Assembly (NCBI GenBank): GCA_009698295.1
Contig: WLQO01000034.1
Span: forward strand, 1-10,143
Reading direction: 5' to 3'
Length of the DNA stretch: 10,143 bases
Source: Actinomycetota bacterium
Lineage (GTDB): Bacteria; Actinomycetota; Actinomycetes; Nanopelagicales; Nanopelagicaceae
A model generated the notes under the pieces. The model saw nothing but the letters and a program-made list of their open reading frames with translations. It did not search any database and was not told the DNA's origin. Shown here in pieces: positions 1 to 7,098 of the stretch. Position numbers and translations under genes: made by a program. How positions within the stretch are numbered: position 1 is the stretch's first letter; every line of letters begins with the position of its first letter.

Positions 1-1008
1 GCTGGCCACAAAACCAATTTGTGGATTGGCATCAGGAACTTTTATGGCACCGATAGAACGTAAATTGCCATCTTGCGGCAAGAATGGAATTGGTCCTTGG
101 AAAGCAACTTGGCCAGTTGAGTCACGTACTGTGACGATAGGTGAGTATCCATTGGCTTGCAGATAAACTCGAGTATCCCCAAAAGTCAACGGGCTATTTA
201 CTTTCAGCGTCTTAACCTTCGATGTTTTCTCACCTGGATTAGTTACTCGTACAGTTGCGGTGTAATCCTGTGGCGCATTAGTTAGCGGATCGTACTTTGC
301 TACGAAATCTATAACCTCGATTATAAAAGGCTGCAACGAATCTTCATGAACCAATTTTCCAAAAGAAAGAGTGTCGTAAGAAGTTGGAAGGCTGATAAAC
401 CGTTCACCTTTATTAACAATCGCTTCACCGCGCATTCCAAATAAAGATCCAACGCTAACTCCTACTAAAATTAATATGAGAGATAGATGAAAGAGTAAGT
501 TCCCAGTCTCGCGTAAATAACCCTTTTCGGCAGATAAGGCGCTAGCTTCGGTGCGAACTCGAAAACGTTTCTTTTTAAACCATTCTCCGGCTCTTGCTAG
601 CTCTTGACCGTTTCCTGAAAACTCTTGAAAAGATTCTAAGCGCGATAAGTTCCGAGGAGTCAGTGGTGGCAGGGCGCGCATCGCTTTAAAATGCTCAAAA
701 GTTCGCGGAAGCACACAACCAATCAGCGAGATAAAGAGCAAGATATAGATTGCGCTAAACCACGGCGATGAATAAACCGAAAAACCCGAAAGGCGCTCAA
801 TCCAGCGGGCTAACTCAGGTTTATCAATAAAGTACTGGCGCACCGCCATGGGATTCTGGGTTCGCTGTGGAATTAAAGAACCTGGGATTGCTGCGACACC
901 CAACATCATTAACAAGATCAAAGCGGTGCGCATACTTGTTAACTGGCGCCACATAAAACGTAGCAATCCAGTTGTGCCTAATTCAGGAAGCATTGCCTCA
1001 TTAGTCAT
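1..1008 (-). CDS. resB: ResB-family cytochrome c biogenesis protein (3' end cut by window)
   Basis: ResB (Ccs1) is a membrane protein that, with CcsA/CcsB, moves heme outward and attaches it to apocytochrome c in system II maturation. The reading frame is open from the ATG at 1008 to the window edge (336 codons); full family members are usually about 450-550 residues, so the C-terminal part is missing. The family signature is clear: a first membrane helix around residues 28-46 with MRTALILL and then AIPGSLIPQR, a second helix with SPWFSAIYILLFISLIGC, and a third with GNLLFHLSLILILVG. The last contains a His (H174) in the position expected for a heme-ligand histidine. After it comes a large extracytoplasmic domain rich in beta-strand sequence. 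The start codon overlaps the ccdA stop by one base (TAATG). The family call is firm; the system II assignment follows from the neighbours. Confidence 0.93.
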   Translation of the reverse strand, partial: MTNEAMLPELGTTGLLRFMWRQLTSMRTALILLMMLGVAAIPGSLIPQRTQNPMAVRQYFIDKPELARWIERLSGFSVYSSPWFSAIYILLFISLIGCVLPRTFEHFKAMRALPPLTPRNLSRLESFQEFSGNGQELARAGEWFKKKRFRVRTEASALSAEKGYLRETGNLLFHLSLILILVGVSVGSLFGMRGEAIVNKGERFISLPTSYDTLSFGKLVHEDSLQPFIIEVIDFVAKYDPLTNAPQDYTATVRVTNPGEKTSKVKTLKVNSPLTFGDTRVYLQANGYSPIVTVRDSTGQVAFQGPIPFLPQDGNLRSIGAIKVPDANPQIGFVAS

Positions 1009-1733
1009 TAGATCACCGGCGCAAAATCTGTAATGAGTGATCGCAGTGACGCCATCAGATCAGTCCATAAACCAAGAAGTTGCGCGATACCAATAAGAAT
1101 TAGGAGTGTCCCACCAATTTTGGTTATCAAATCTCCGCGCTTAGTTAAGAATTTACGCAGGCGCTCTGATTTATCTAAGTAAAGACCGGAAGCAATAAAG
1201 GGCGCACCTAAACCAATGCAATAACCAAATGAAAGAATCGCACCCCGTGCTGCGCTAGATTCTTGGAAAGCAAGTGTTTGAACGGTTGCCAGCGCTGGCC
1301 CAATACATGGAGTCCATCCGATTCCAAAGAGAAATCCTAAGAGCGGTGCACCAATGAGTCCTCCGTTTGTAGAAATTTTCGGCGATAGCGTTGGCATCAT
1401 GGGAAAGCGCCCCATGAAGATCAAGCCAAGAAAGATCGTGATAACGCCTAGGAATCTGGTAATTGCTTCTTCATTTGTTGATATGTGTGCCCCGATCCCG
1501 CCAAAGAGCGCACCATAAGAAATAAATAAGACGCTAAATCCAAGAACGAAGAGAATTGAGCCAAGAAAGACCCGACCTTTCGCTTTGGAATAACCTGCTG
1601 CGAAGGATAAATAGCCAGGAACTAATGGCAATACACAAGGAGATAGGAAGGAAATCAATCCTGCGATTATTGCTATAGGAAAAGCGGCTAAGAGGAAACC
1701 ACTAAAGAGTTGATCGACGAAGAAATCGGTCAT
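1008..1733 (-). CDS. ccdA: CcdA-type thiol-disulfide electron carrier (cytochrome c biogenesis)
   Basis: CcdA carries reducing equivalents from cytoplasmic thioredoxin across the membrane to an extracytoplasmic thioredoxin-like protein. This 241-residue protein has the family's usual length and about six hydrophobic helices. Both redox cysteines are in their conserved contexts: C33 in FLSPCVLPLVPGYLSF and C143 in GIGWTPCIGPALATV. A glycine-rich segment follows (FGYCIGLGAPF). The ATG at 1733 overlaps the stop codon of the upstream thioredoxin gene in an ATGA motif, and the stop overlaps the start of resB, so the three genes are very likely one transcript. The natural electron acceptor is the lipoprotein thioredoxin encoded immediately upstream. 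Confusion with full-length DsbD is excluded because neither terminal DsbD domain is present. Confidence 0.95.
   Translation of the reverse strand: MTDFFVDQLFSGFLLAAFPIAIIAGLISFLSPCVLPLVPGYLSFAAGYSKAKGRVFLGSILFVLGFSVLFISYGALFGGIGAHISTNEEAITRFLGVITIFLGLIFMGRFPMMPTLSPKISTNGGLIGAPLLGFLFGIGWTPCIGPALATVQTLAFQESSAARGAILSFGYCIGLGAPFIASGLYLDKSERLRKFLTKRGDLITKIGGTLLILIGIAQLLGLWTDLMASLRSLITDFAPVI
1011..1017 (-). promoter_or_regulatory. possible ribosome binding site of resB
   Basis: Reading the minus strand, GGTGATC lies two bases before the resB ATG and matches the right half of the full anti-Shine-Dalgarno complement AGGAGGTGATC. It sits inside the last codons of ccdA. It is one of few SD-like strings next to a start in this window. 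The close spacing makes it weak, and translational coupling through the TAATG overlap may be the main mechanism. Confidence 0.3.
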
Positions 1734-2275
1734 TCGGCTTCAAGCTTTCGAATCAATTTACTTAATGAAGTAAGAGTTACTTCACCAGAAATACGTGCCG
1801 CAACATTGCCATTTTTATCAACTAATACCGTTGAAGGAATCGCGTTGGCAGGCAGGGTGCCTTTGAAGCCAATTAAAAGTGAGTCATCGATAAAGGTTGG
1901 ATACGGCATAGATAACCGGCGAGCAAATGCTTCGGCATTTGCTGGATTGTCACGAGTCAATATCCCCATAAATTGCACTTCTGGATATTGTTTAGCGAGT
2001 TCAATAAGAGTTGGAATTTCAGCGCGACAAGGTGAGCACCAAGATGCCCAAACATTTACTACCGCAACCTGACCGGGCTTGAAGATAAAAGTTTTTCCAC
2101 TTAGCGTCAGACCTGACAGAGTTGGTGCAGGATTTCGCTCTGAAACAGCGATGTTTGTGACTGCACCGCTACCCTCAATAAAACTTTCCTCTGGCGTTGA
2201 ACTTCCGCCACCACAGCCAGTTAAAGTGATTACAGAAATTAACGCAAGCGCGAATAAGGAAATTGGCTTACGCAT
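1730..2275 (-). CDS. resA: lipoprotein thioredoxin-like protein, ResA/CcsX type
   Basis: This is an extracytoplasmic, membrane-anchored thioredoxin expected to reduce the CxxCH disulfide of apocytochrome c before heme attachment, using electrons from CcdA. The 181-residue product begins with a lipoprotein signal: a basic Met-Arg-Lys start, a hydrophobic core and the lipobox LTGC with the lipidated cysteine at C21, followed by a Gly/Ser linker. The thioredoxin fold follows, with the active site WASWCSPCRAEIP (C80 and C83). The cis-proline is P147 in AIPSTVLVDKNG. The CSPC dipeptide differs from the CEPC of Bacillus ResA but is common in actinobacterial and TlpA-like members. The start lies 8 bases after the stop of the phosphatase gene without a clear SD. 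The stop overlaps the ccdA start (ATGA). A general TlpA-like disulfide reductase is the alternative, but the context favours cytochrome c maturation. Confidence 0.9.
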   Translation of the reverse strand: MRKPISLFALALISVITLTGCGGGSSTPEESFIEGSGAVTNIAVSERNPAPTLSGLTLSGKTFIFKPGQVAVVNVWASWCSPCRAEIPTLIELAKQYPEVQFMGILTRDNPANAEAFARRLSMPYPTFIDDSLLIGFKGTLPANAIPSTVLVDKNGNVAARISGEVTLTSLSKLIRKLEAE

Positions 2276-2283
2276 AAATTCAA

Positions 2284-2907
2284 TTATTTCTTGGGAGGTA
2301 ATAAATGTGCGGCTGGTTCAGAATAAGTCAGACCTGAAACCACACCAGCATCATCGAAATGGATGCTGGTAACAGAAGCCAATGTACATTCCCGCTTACG
2401 CGGATCGTGGAGCATCGAACGACCTTCAATCGCACTTCTGGTAATCCAGATTGGCAATTGATGTGAAACTACGATGGCATCTTTCCCATTGGCCGCTTTA
2501 TTGGCTGCAAAAATTGCCGCGAGCATCCGGTTGATTTGTACTTCATAAGGCTCGCCCCAAGATGGTTTCCAAGGGTTGTACAAATGACGCCATGAACTTG
2601 GGTGTTTCAAAACTCCACTTCCGAGCTCAAAGCTTTTACCTTCAAATACATTCTCTGCTTCGATTAAACGATCATCGGTTGTAATTGCAATTCCATGTGC
2701 TTTCGCAATTGGCGCTGCCGTCTCTTGTGCACGTTGTAGTGGTGATACGTGTAATGCGCCTAAGTTAATTGATTTAGACCATTCGCCCAGAACTTGTGCC
2801 ATCTCTTGCCCGCGATTAGAAAGGCGCCATCCAGGTTGGCGTCCATAGAGAATTTTCTCTGGATTCTCGACTTCACCGTGGCGTACTACGTGGACCGTTG
2901 AACTCAT
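2284..2907 (-). CDS. histidine phosphatase superfamily protein (phosphoglycerate mutase-like)
   Basis: This is a cytoplasmic branch-1 histidine phosphatase; its substrate cannot be read from sequence. The catalytic RHG motif is in VHVVRHGEVENPEKILYGR, with the phospho-accepting His at residue 10 when counted from the ATG at 2907. SPLQRAQETAAPIA supplies the second conserved Arg region, and VVSHQLPIWI the second catalytic His (H149). Length is 207 residues. An in-frame ATG four codons earlier (2919) is possible. I prefer 2907 because a TATGCT hexamer ends 7 bases before it, placing the transcript start on the A of the ATG, and that hexamer contains the upstream ATG. The same gene order (phosphatase, thioredoxin, ccdA, resB, ccsA) is known in Mycobacterium tuberculosis (Rv0525-Rv0529). 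A link to heme or cytochrome supply is plausible but unproven. Confidence 0.88.
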   Translation of the reverse strand: MSSTVHVVRHGEVENPEKILYGRQPGWRLSNRGQEMAQVLGEWSKSINLGALHVSPLQRAQETAAPIAKAHGIAITTDDRLIEAENVFEGKSFELGSGVLKHPSSWRHLYNPWKPSWGEPYEVQINRMLAAIFAANKAANGKDAIVVSHQLPIWITRSAIEGRSMLHDPRKRECTLASVTSIHFDDAGVVSGLTYSEPAAHLLPPKK

Positions 2908-2914
2908 AGCGCTA

Positions 2915-2920
2915 AGCATA
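2915..2920 (-). promoter_or_regulatory. -10 element for the leaderless phosphatase/cytochrome c operon
   Basis: On the minus strand TATGCT (TANNNT consensus) ends 7 bases before the ATG at 2907, the spacing expected if transcription starts on the start codon. A TTGCCT at 2936-2941 could act as a -35 with a short 15-base spacer. No Shine-Dalgarno sequence is present, in keeping with a leaderless mRNA. The transcription start is inferred from sequence only. Confidence 0.5.
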
Positions 2921-2957
2921 AAGCGTCCCGTGGCAAGGCAATATCGCGCTTAATCGC

Positions 2958-2963
2958 TAGGGT
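2958..2963 (+). promoter_or_regulatory. -10 element for the leaderless HAD phosphatase gene
   Basis: TAGGGT (TANNNT) is followed by 6 bases and then the ATG at 2970, so transcription would begin at the first base of the start codon. No convincing -35 hexamer is visible. It lies back-to-back with the opposite promoter, about 38 bases apart between the hexamers, so the two promoters probably compete or share factors. Confidence 0.5.
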
Positions 2964-2977
2964 AGTGACATGTCACT
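2964..2977. repeat. 14-base perfect palindrome over a start codon
   Basis: AGTGACATGTCACT reads the same on both strands and is centred on the ATG of the HAD phosphatase gene, directly after its -10 hexamer. It could be an operator half-site pair covering the transcription start. One such palindrome is expected by chance roughly once in a window of this size, so only its placement gives it weight. Confidence 0.35.
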
Positions 2978-3737
2978 CACACCAAGGCGTGCGGCTTTCT
3001 TCGATGTCGATAACACCTTGGTTCGGGGCTCAACTATTTACTTTCTTGGCCGAGGCATGTACCAACGGGGCTTTTTTACAAAGTCTGATATTTCGCGCTT
3101 TGTTTTAGCGAATCTGCGATTTCGATTAACGGGAACCGAAAAACAAGATGAGATAAACCGCTTTCAGAAATCAGCGCAAGATTTTATAGGTGGCCACAAT
3201 GTCTCAGAAATAAGAGCAGTGGCCCAGGAAATTTATGATGAGTACGTTTCTCCTGCTTTATGGGAGGGAACAATAGAAATTGCACAACGTCACTTAAATG
3301 ATGGAGTTGAAGTTTGGCTAGTAACTGCAGCACCTGAAGATATGGCAACTTTAATCGCTGAGCGTTTAGGATTTACGGGAGCCCTTGGAAGTAAAGCCGC
3401 AATAAAAGATGGTCACTACACCGGAGCCATGAACGGACCTTTATTACACGGTCGTGAAAAAGCAATGGCTATTCAAGAACTGGCTAAAGCAAATGGATTT
3501 GATTTAGAAACGTGTTTTGGATATTCCGATAGTCATAACGATTTACCACTTTTGCTAACTGTAGGAAATCCATCAGCAATTAACCCTGATGCAAAGTTGC
3601 GGATACGCGCCTTACAAGAGCGGTGGCCAATTCATGATTTCCGCCGGATGCGTTTCCTCAATCGATTACTCGGACCTATGGTCTCTCGAGTCGCTTGGCT
3701 GGGCACCAGACTTACTCCCCGCCGTAACTCCCGCTGA
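2970..3737 (+). CDS. HAD-superfamily subfamily IB phosphatase, SerB-like
   Basis: This is a cytoplasmic Mg-dependent phosphohydrolase that works through a phospho-aspartate. All four HAD motifs are present in the 255 residues. Motif I is FFDVDNTLVRGS, with nucleophile D12 and acid/base D14. Motif II has T119 in VTAAPEDMA, motif III has K164 in GREKAM, and motif IV is GYSDSHNDLPLL with D187 and D191. The helical cap between motifs I and II (about residues 20-100) places it in subfamily IB, close to phosphoserine phosphatase and to the actinobacterial SerB1-like group. The C-terminus from about residue 215 is arginine-rich (MRFLNRLLGP, then LTPRRNSR), which might bring it to the membrane. The physiological substrate is unknown, so serB is not assigned. 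It stands alone on its strand, with its own leaderless promoter upstream and a second promoter before the next gene. Confidence 0.88.
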   Translation: MSLTPRRAAFFDVDNTLVRGSTIYFLGRGMYQRGFFTKSDISRFVLANLRFRLTGTEKQDEINRFQKSAQDFIGGHNVSEIRAVAQEIYDEYVSPALWEGTIEIAQRHLNDGVEVWLVTAAPEDMATLIAERLGFTGALGSKAAIKDGHYTGAMNGPLLHGREKAMAIQELAKANGFDLETCFGYSDSHNDLPLLLTVGNPSAINPDAKLRIRALQERWPIHDFRRMRFLNRLLGPMVSRVAWLGTRLTPRRNSR

Positions 3738-3766
3738 GTTAAAAAGCCAATTCGCGCAGCAACCTC

Positions 3767-3789
3767 ACTTGCCAGTAATGTAGGCAAGT
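3767..3789 (+). promoter_or_regulatory. promoter of the helicase operon with -10 inside an inverted repeat
   Basis: ACTTGCC (3767-3773) and GGCAAGT (3783-3789) form a perfect 7-base inverted repeat with a 9-base spacer, ending one base before the ATG at 3791. The spacer holds TAATGT (3776-3781), a TANNNT -10 hexamer. Transcription would start near 3788, giving a leader of only about three bases. If so, the repeat cannot form an RNA hairpin in the downstream transcript and may be an operator. It could instead be a weak hairpin at the end of the HAD phosphatase transcript, although no U-run follows. Confidence 0.42.
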
Positions 3790-3790
3790 T

Positions 3791-5992
3791 ATGGAAACGC
3801 GCTCCTTTGCAGATTACTTACGTACCTTGGATGACGCTGCCCTAATTTCACTCTTTACACATCGCCCAGATTTAGTAACTCCAGTACCTCCTGATATTGC
3901 ATCCCTCGCAGTTCGTGCGACTTCTGCACCGAGTCTGGCAAGAGCAATAGATGCGCTAAATGCTTGGCAGCACCAAGTTTTGGAAGCATGTGCAGTTGTT
4001 GCAGAACCATTTACTGAAAAGAACATCACTGCACTCACAGATAAGGCTGCAGTCTTTGTAATCCCAGGTTTGATTGAACGCGGTTTAATTTACACAGGAA
4101 AAGATGGTCTTTATGTGCCAACCACAGTGCGTGAAGTTCTGGGCGGTGATATCGCTGGACTTGGCCCACAGTCAATGGCGAAGTTGAATTTAAAGTTGTT
4201 GGAAGAGGCTCCTCCGGCTGCAAAGAAAGCACTTGATGCCATGGTTTGGGGACCGCCACGAGGCACTGTCGCTGATGTCAAAAAACCCGGAGCTGGTGTT
4301 GCTTGGCTATTAGAAAATAACTTTGTTGTCGTTGCAAATTCTCATACCGTGTTGATGCCGCGCGAAGTTGCAATTCATTTGCGCGGCGGCAAGTTACATA
4401 AAGAACTTTCTATCCAATCACCAGAACTTATTGGCGATAAGCGTGATAACAAGAGCGTTCAACTCGCGGCGATTGCCAATATTTCAACGTTCTTACGATG
4501 GACTGAAGAGATCCTAAATTTCTGGGCTCAAGAACCTGCGGAGGCGCTGCGTTCTGGAGGCTTAGGCGTTCGTGATTTAAAAGTTATCTCAAACCACCTG
4601 GGCGTTGATTCAACTTGTGCAGCATTTGTGGCCGAGCTTGCTTACCTAGCCGGTCTATTAACTATCGATGCCGAAGATCATATTCTTCCAACAAGCCAAT
4701 TTGATATTTGGTTAACCCAGACTTCATCGGCACGTTGGCAAACTCTTGTTTCGCAATGGCTGATTACTTCCCGGATGAGTGGATTAGTTGGCAAAGAAGA
4801 GTCAAAAAATGTGGCACCGCTTGGACCTGAATTAGATCGCGTAGCAGCTGCCCCAATTCGCAAGTTAACTCTGCGATTACTGTTGGAAAGTCAGGGATTC
4901 GCGCCAAAAATAGAATCTTTACTTTCCCTGGCTCAATGGAATACGCCAGCAAAACGAAGTGGTGGAATATCCAGCGAGTACATAGCCTGGAACCTACGTG
5001 AAGCGGAATGGCTTGGTATTACTGGGCAAGGAGCAATTTCAAAGTATGGAGTTGGTTTACTTGAAGGAAGAGATTTAATCGAGATTGATGAAGATCTTCC
5101 AAAAACCGTTGATCACATTCTTATTCAGAGCGACCACACTGCAATTGCACCCGGTCCGCTGGAGCATGAAATTGCTCAAGAACTAGCAATTCTTGCTGAA
5201 ATCGAAAGTCGCGGTGGCGCAACCGTATATCGATTTAGCGAAGCAACTATCCGCCGCGGTTTAGATCATGGACGCACTGGGGATGAGATAAAAGCATTCT
5301 TAAAGAAAACTTCAAAAACTCCAATGCCACAGCCGCTGGAATATTTAATTGCTGATGTTGCCAAGAAGCATGGCAAGTTACGAGTTGGAAATACCTCAGC
5401 ATTTATTAGATGTGAAGATCCAGCGCTGATCGCTCAAATCATCAGCGATAAGCGATTGGAAATGTTATCGCTCAGGCAGATATCACCAGAAGTATTAATC
5501 TGCCAACATGATGCAGCCGATGCCATGTCTATCTTGCGCAGCTTTGGATATTTACCTGCAGGCGAAGATTCGCAAGGAGCTTTACTTAGCGGACCACGGA
5601 TTCAACGTGCAAAAGGAAAACCTCGTCCACCAAGAATAATTGGTGAATTCGATCGTCCTGATGAGTTGCAGTTAGAAGCGGCGCTGCGTGCGCTGAGAAC
5701 TGGTGAAAAATCTAGCCATCGCCAAAGTACTTTACGAAATATTGCATCAAATGCACTTGGATCTCTGCCACGTACAACCGCTAACGAAACTTTAGATATT
5801 TTGGCTGACTATCTGCAAAATCAACCGGCTACATCGCTATCCATTGGTTACGCCGATAACAATGGCCTAGTTTCACATCGCATCATCGATCCGTTAAAAC
5901 TCTCCGCCGGTTCGCTAATTGCGCGTGACCATGCCACTGGTGAGGTACAAACCTTTAGAATTGCGCGCATAACTGGGGTGGCGGCTATATGA
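3791..5992 (+). CDS. helicase-associated protein with XPB N-terminal-like module and WYL-like C-terminus
   Basis: This large actinobacterial protein normally pairs with an XPB/ERCC3-type helicase (Rv0862c next to Rv0861c in M. tuberculosis); its biochemical role is not established. The N-terminal ~130 residues (LRTLDDAALISLFTHRPDL, then ARAIDALNAWQHQVLEA) look like tandem helical or winged-helix units. Residues ~443-592 (ILIQSD to FGYLPAGE) form the Helicase_C_3/XPB N-terminal-like module. It aligns along its whole length with residues ~6-161 of the helicase encoded downstream. A basic linker follows (IQRAKGKPRPPR, about 605-616). The end (about 686-730: LSIGYADNNG, then HRIIDPLKL and TFRIARI) resembles a WYL-type domain. 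No Walker or helicase motifs are present, so it is not an ATPase. It is the first gene of a three-gene overlapping operon. A p52/Tfb2-like helicase regulator is an inference. Confidence 0.85.
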   Translation: METRSFADYLRTLDDAALISLFTHRPDLVTPVPPDIASLAVRATSAPSLARAIDALNAWQHQVLEACAVVAEPFTEKNITALTDKAAVFVIPGLIERGLIYTGKDGLYVPTTVREVLGGDIAGLGPQSMAKLNLKLLEEAPPAAKKALDAMVWGPPRGTVADVKKPGAGVAWLLENNFVVVANSHTVLMPREVAIHLRGGKLHKELSIQSPELIGDKRDNKSVQLAAIANISTFLRWTEEILNFWAQEPAEALRSGGLGVRDLKVISNHLGVDSTCAAFVAELAYLAGLLTIDAEDHILPTSQFDIWLTQTSSARWQTLVSQWLITSRMSGLVGKEESKNVAPLGPELDRVAAAPIRKLTLRLLLESQGFAPKIESLLSLAQWNTPAKRSGGISSEYIAWNLREAEWLGITGQGAISKYGVGLLEGRDLIEIDEDLPKTVDHILIQSDHTAIAPGPLEHEIAQELAILAEIESRGGATVYRFSEATIRRGLDHGRTGDEIKAFLKKTSKTPMPQPLEYLIADVAKKHGKLRVGNTSAFIRCEDPALIAQIISDKRLEMLSLRQISPEVLICQHDAADAMSILRSFGYLPAGEDSQGALLSGPRIQRAKGKPRPPRIIGEFDRPDELQLEAALRALRTGEKSSHRQSTLRNIASNALGSLPRTTANETLDILADYLQNQPATSLSIGYADNNGLVSHRIIDPLKLSAGSLIARDHATGEVQTFRIARITGVAAI

Positions 5993-7098
5993 CAAGCACG
6001 AATGAGGCGAAATACGGCAGACTTGACCCTATGTTGGCTGCGATTGAAGCTTTGGTGCGATGTGAATCGCCAACTGAAGATATTGCTGCCTGCCAGAACG
6101 TCGTGCGTTTAGCTAGCGATATTGCAACTCGAGTTCTTGGAACGCCCGCGCAAATAAAAGAGATTAAGGGACGTCCCGTTTTTTGGTGGGGAGCGAGTCA
6201 ACCAGAAGTTCTCTTACTTGCTCATCTAGATACAGTTTGGCCACATGGTTCTTACCAACCGCTTTGGGAAGTGAATGGCGATGTAGTTCGCGGACCAGGA
6301 GTCTTCGATATGAAGGCGGGTTTTGTGCAAGCTTTATTCGCACTTAAAGATATCTCGGGAGTTGCAGATCGCGTTGCACTTGTAGCAACAACTGATGAAG
6401 AGACTGGTTCTTTTGCATCACGAGAATTAATTATGGAATTATCTGCTGCTGCGAAAGCGGTCTTGGTTTTAGAATCATCGCTAGACGGCAAAGTTAAGAC
6501 TGGCCGCAAAGGTACTGCGATGTACAAAATAAATGTGCATGGACTAGCTTCACATGCAGGACTAGAACCTGAAAAAGGTGTCAATGCGACTGTTGAAATT
6601 GCACACGTTATTCTGCAACTTGCAGCCCTAGAAAATAAAGAACATGGCACAACAGTGGTTCCGACTTTATTGAAATCTGGCAATAGCGCAAATACGGTTC
6701 CAGATCTCGCAGTATTAGAAATTGATGCTCGATCTTTTGCACAAGCTGAGCTAGAGCGTGTACATGTCGCAATTAATTCTTTAAAGGCAAGCATTCCTGG
6801 TGCACGCCTTGAAATCACAGGTGGTCTAAATCGCCCACCGATGCAGCCTGCATCAACAAAAGCGCTCTATGAAAAGTTTGAATCTGTTGCAAAGTCCCTT
6901 GGCTTAGCTCCAATTGGTTGCGCTGAAGTCGGTGGCGCAAGCGATGGAAACTTTGCGGCAGCGGCAGGTGCGCAAGTTCTAGATGGTTTGGGTGCAATTG
7001 GTGGCGGTGCGCACGCGCCCAGCGAATGGCTTAGCTTGAAATCAATTGAAGATCGCAGCGCATTGCTACACGCTTTCATTAAAGATTTATTGAAATGA
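5989..7098 (+). CDS. M20-family metallopeptidase, glutamate carboxypeptidase-like
   Basis: This is a dinuclear zinc amidohydrolase of the M20 family (CPG2/ArgE/DapE relatives), expected to split an N-acyl amino acid, dipeptide or similar amide. All catalytic positions are visible in the 369 residues. They are H79 and D81 in AHLDTVWP, bridging D107 in GPGVFDMKAG, and base E137 with metal ligand E138 in TTDEETGS. E162 in LVLESSLDG and H342 in GGGAHAPSEW complete the metal site. The lid/dimerisation domain carries H189 in LASHAGLEPEKGVNA. GGASDGNFAAAAG near the end is typical of the CPG2-like branch. There is no signal peptide, so it acts in the cytoplasm. Start and stop both overlap the flanking helicase genes through ATGA motifs, and no SD is present. 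Met15 is a possible alternative start. The substrate is unknown, and the enzyme class offers no obvious link to helicase work. Confidence 0.92.
   Translation: MTSTNEAKYGRLDPMLAAIEALVRCESPTEDIAACQNVVRLASDIATRVLGTPAQIKEIKGRPVFWWGASQPEVLLLAHLDTVWPHGSYQPLWEVNGDVVRGPGVFDMKAGFVQALFALKDISGVADRVALVATTDEETGSFASRELIMELSAAAKAVLVLESSLDGKVKTGRKGTAMYKINVHGLASHAGLEPEKGVNATVEIAHVILQLAALENKEHGTTVVPTLLKSGNSANTVPDLAVLEIDARSFAQAELERVHVAINSLKASIPGARLEITGGLNRPPMQPASTKALYEKFESVAKSLGLAPIGCAEVGGASDGNFAAAAGAQVLDGLGAIGGGAHAPSEWLSLKSIEDRSALLHAFIKDLLK

Noticed and set aside
1710..2372. Two plus-strand open frames (1710-2072 and 2079-2372)
   Set aside because: Both are antisense to the thioredoxin gene and its flanks and resemble no protein family.
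3726..3740. AACTC-CCGCT-GAGTT hairpin at the HAD phosphatase stop
   Set aside because: The stem is only 5 base pairs and is followed by A residues, not T, so it does not qualify as an intrinsic terminator on the plus strand.
4035..4952. Minus-strand open frames within the helicase-partner gene (4035-4259, 4678-4863, 4764-4952)
   Set aside because: They are short antisense frames inside a continuous 733-codon gene, with no motifs and mutual overlap.
6252..6818. Long open frame of 188 codons on the minus strand
   Set aside because: It lies wholly antisense to the M20 peptidase, whose catalytic motifs are intact. The antisense product is Ser/Thr/Ala-rich with no recognisable motif.
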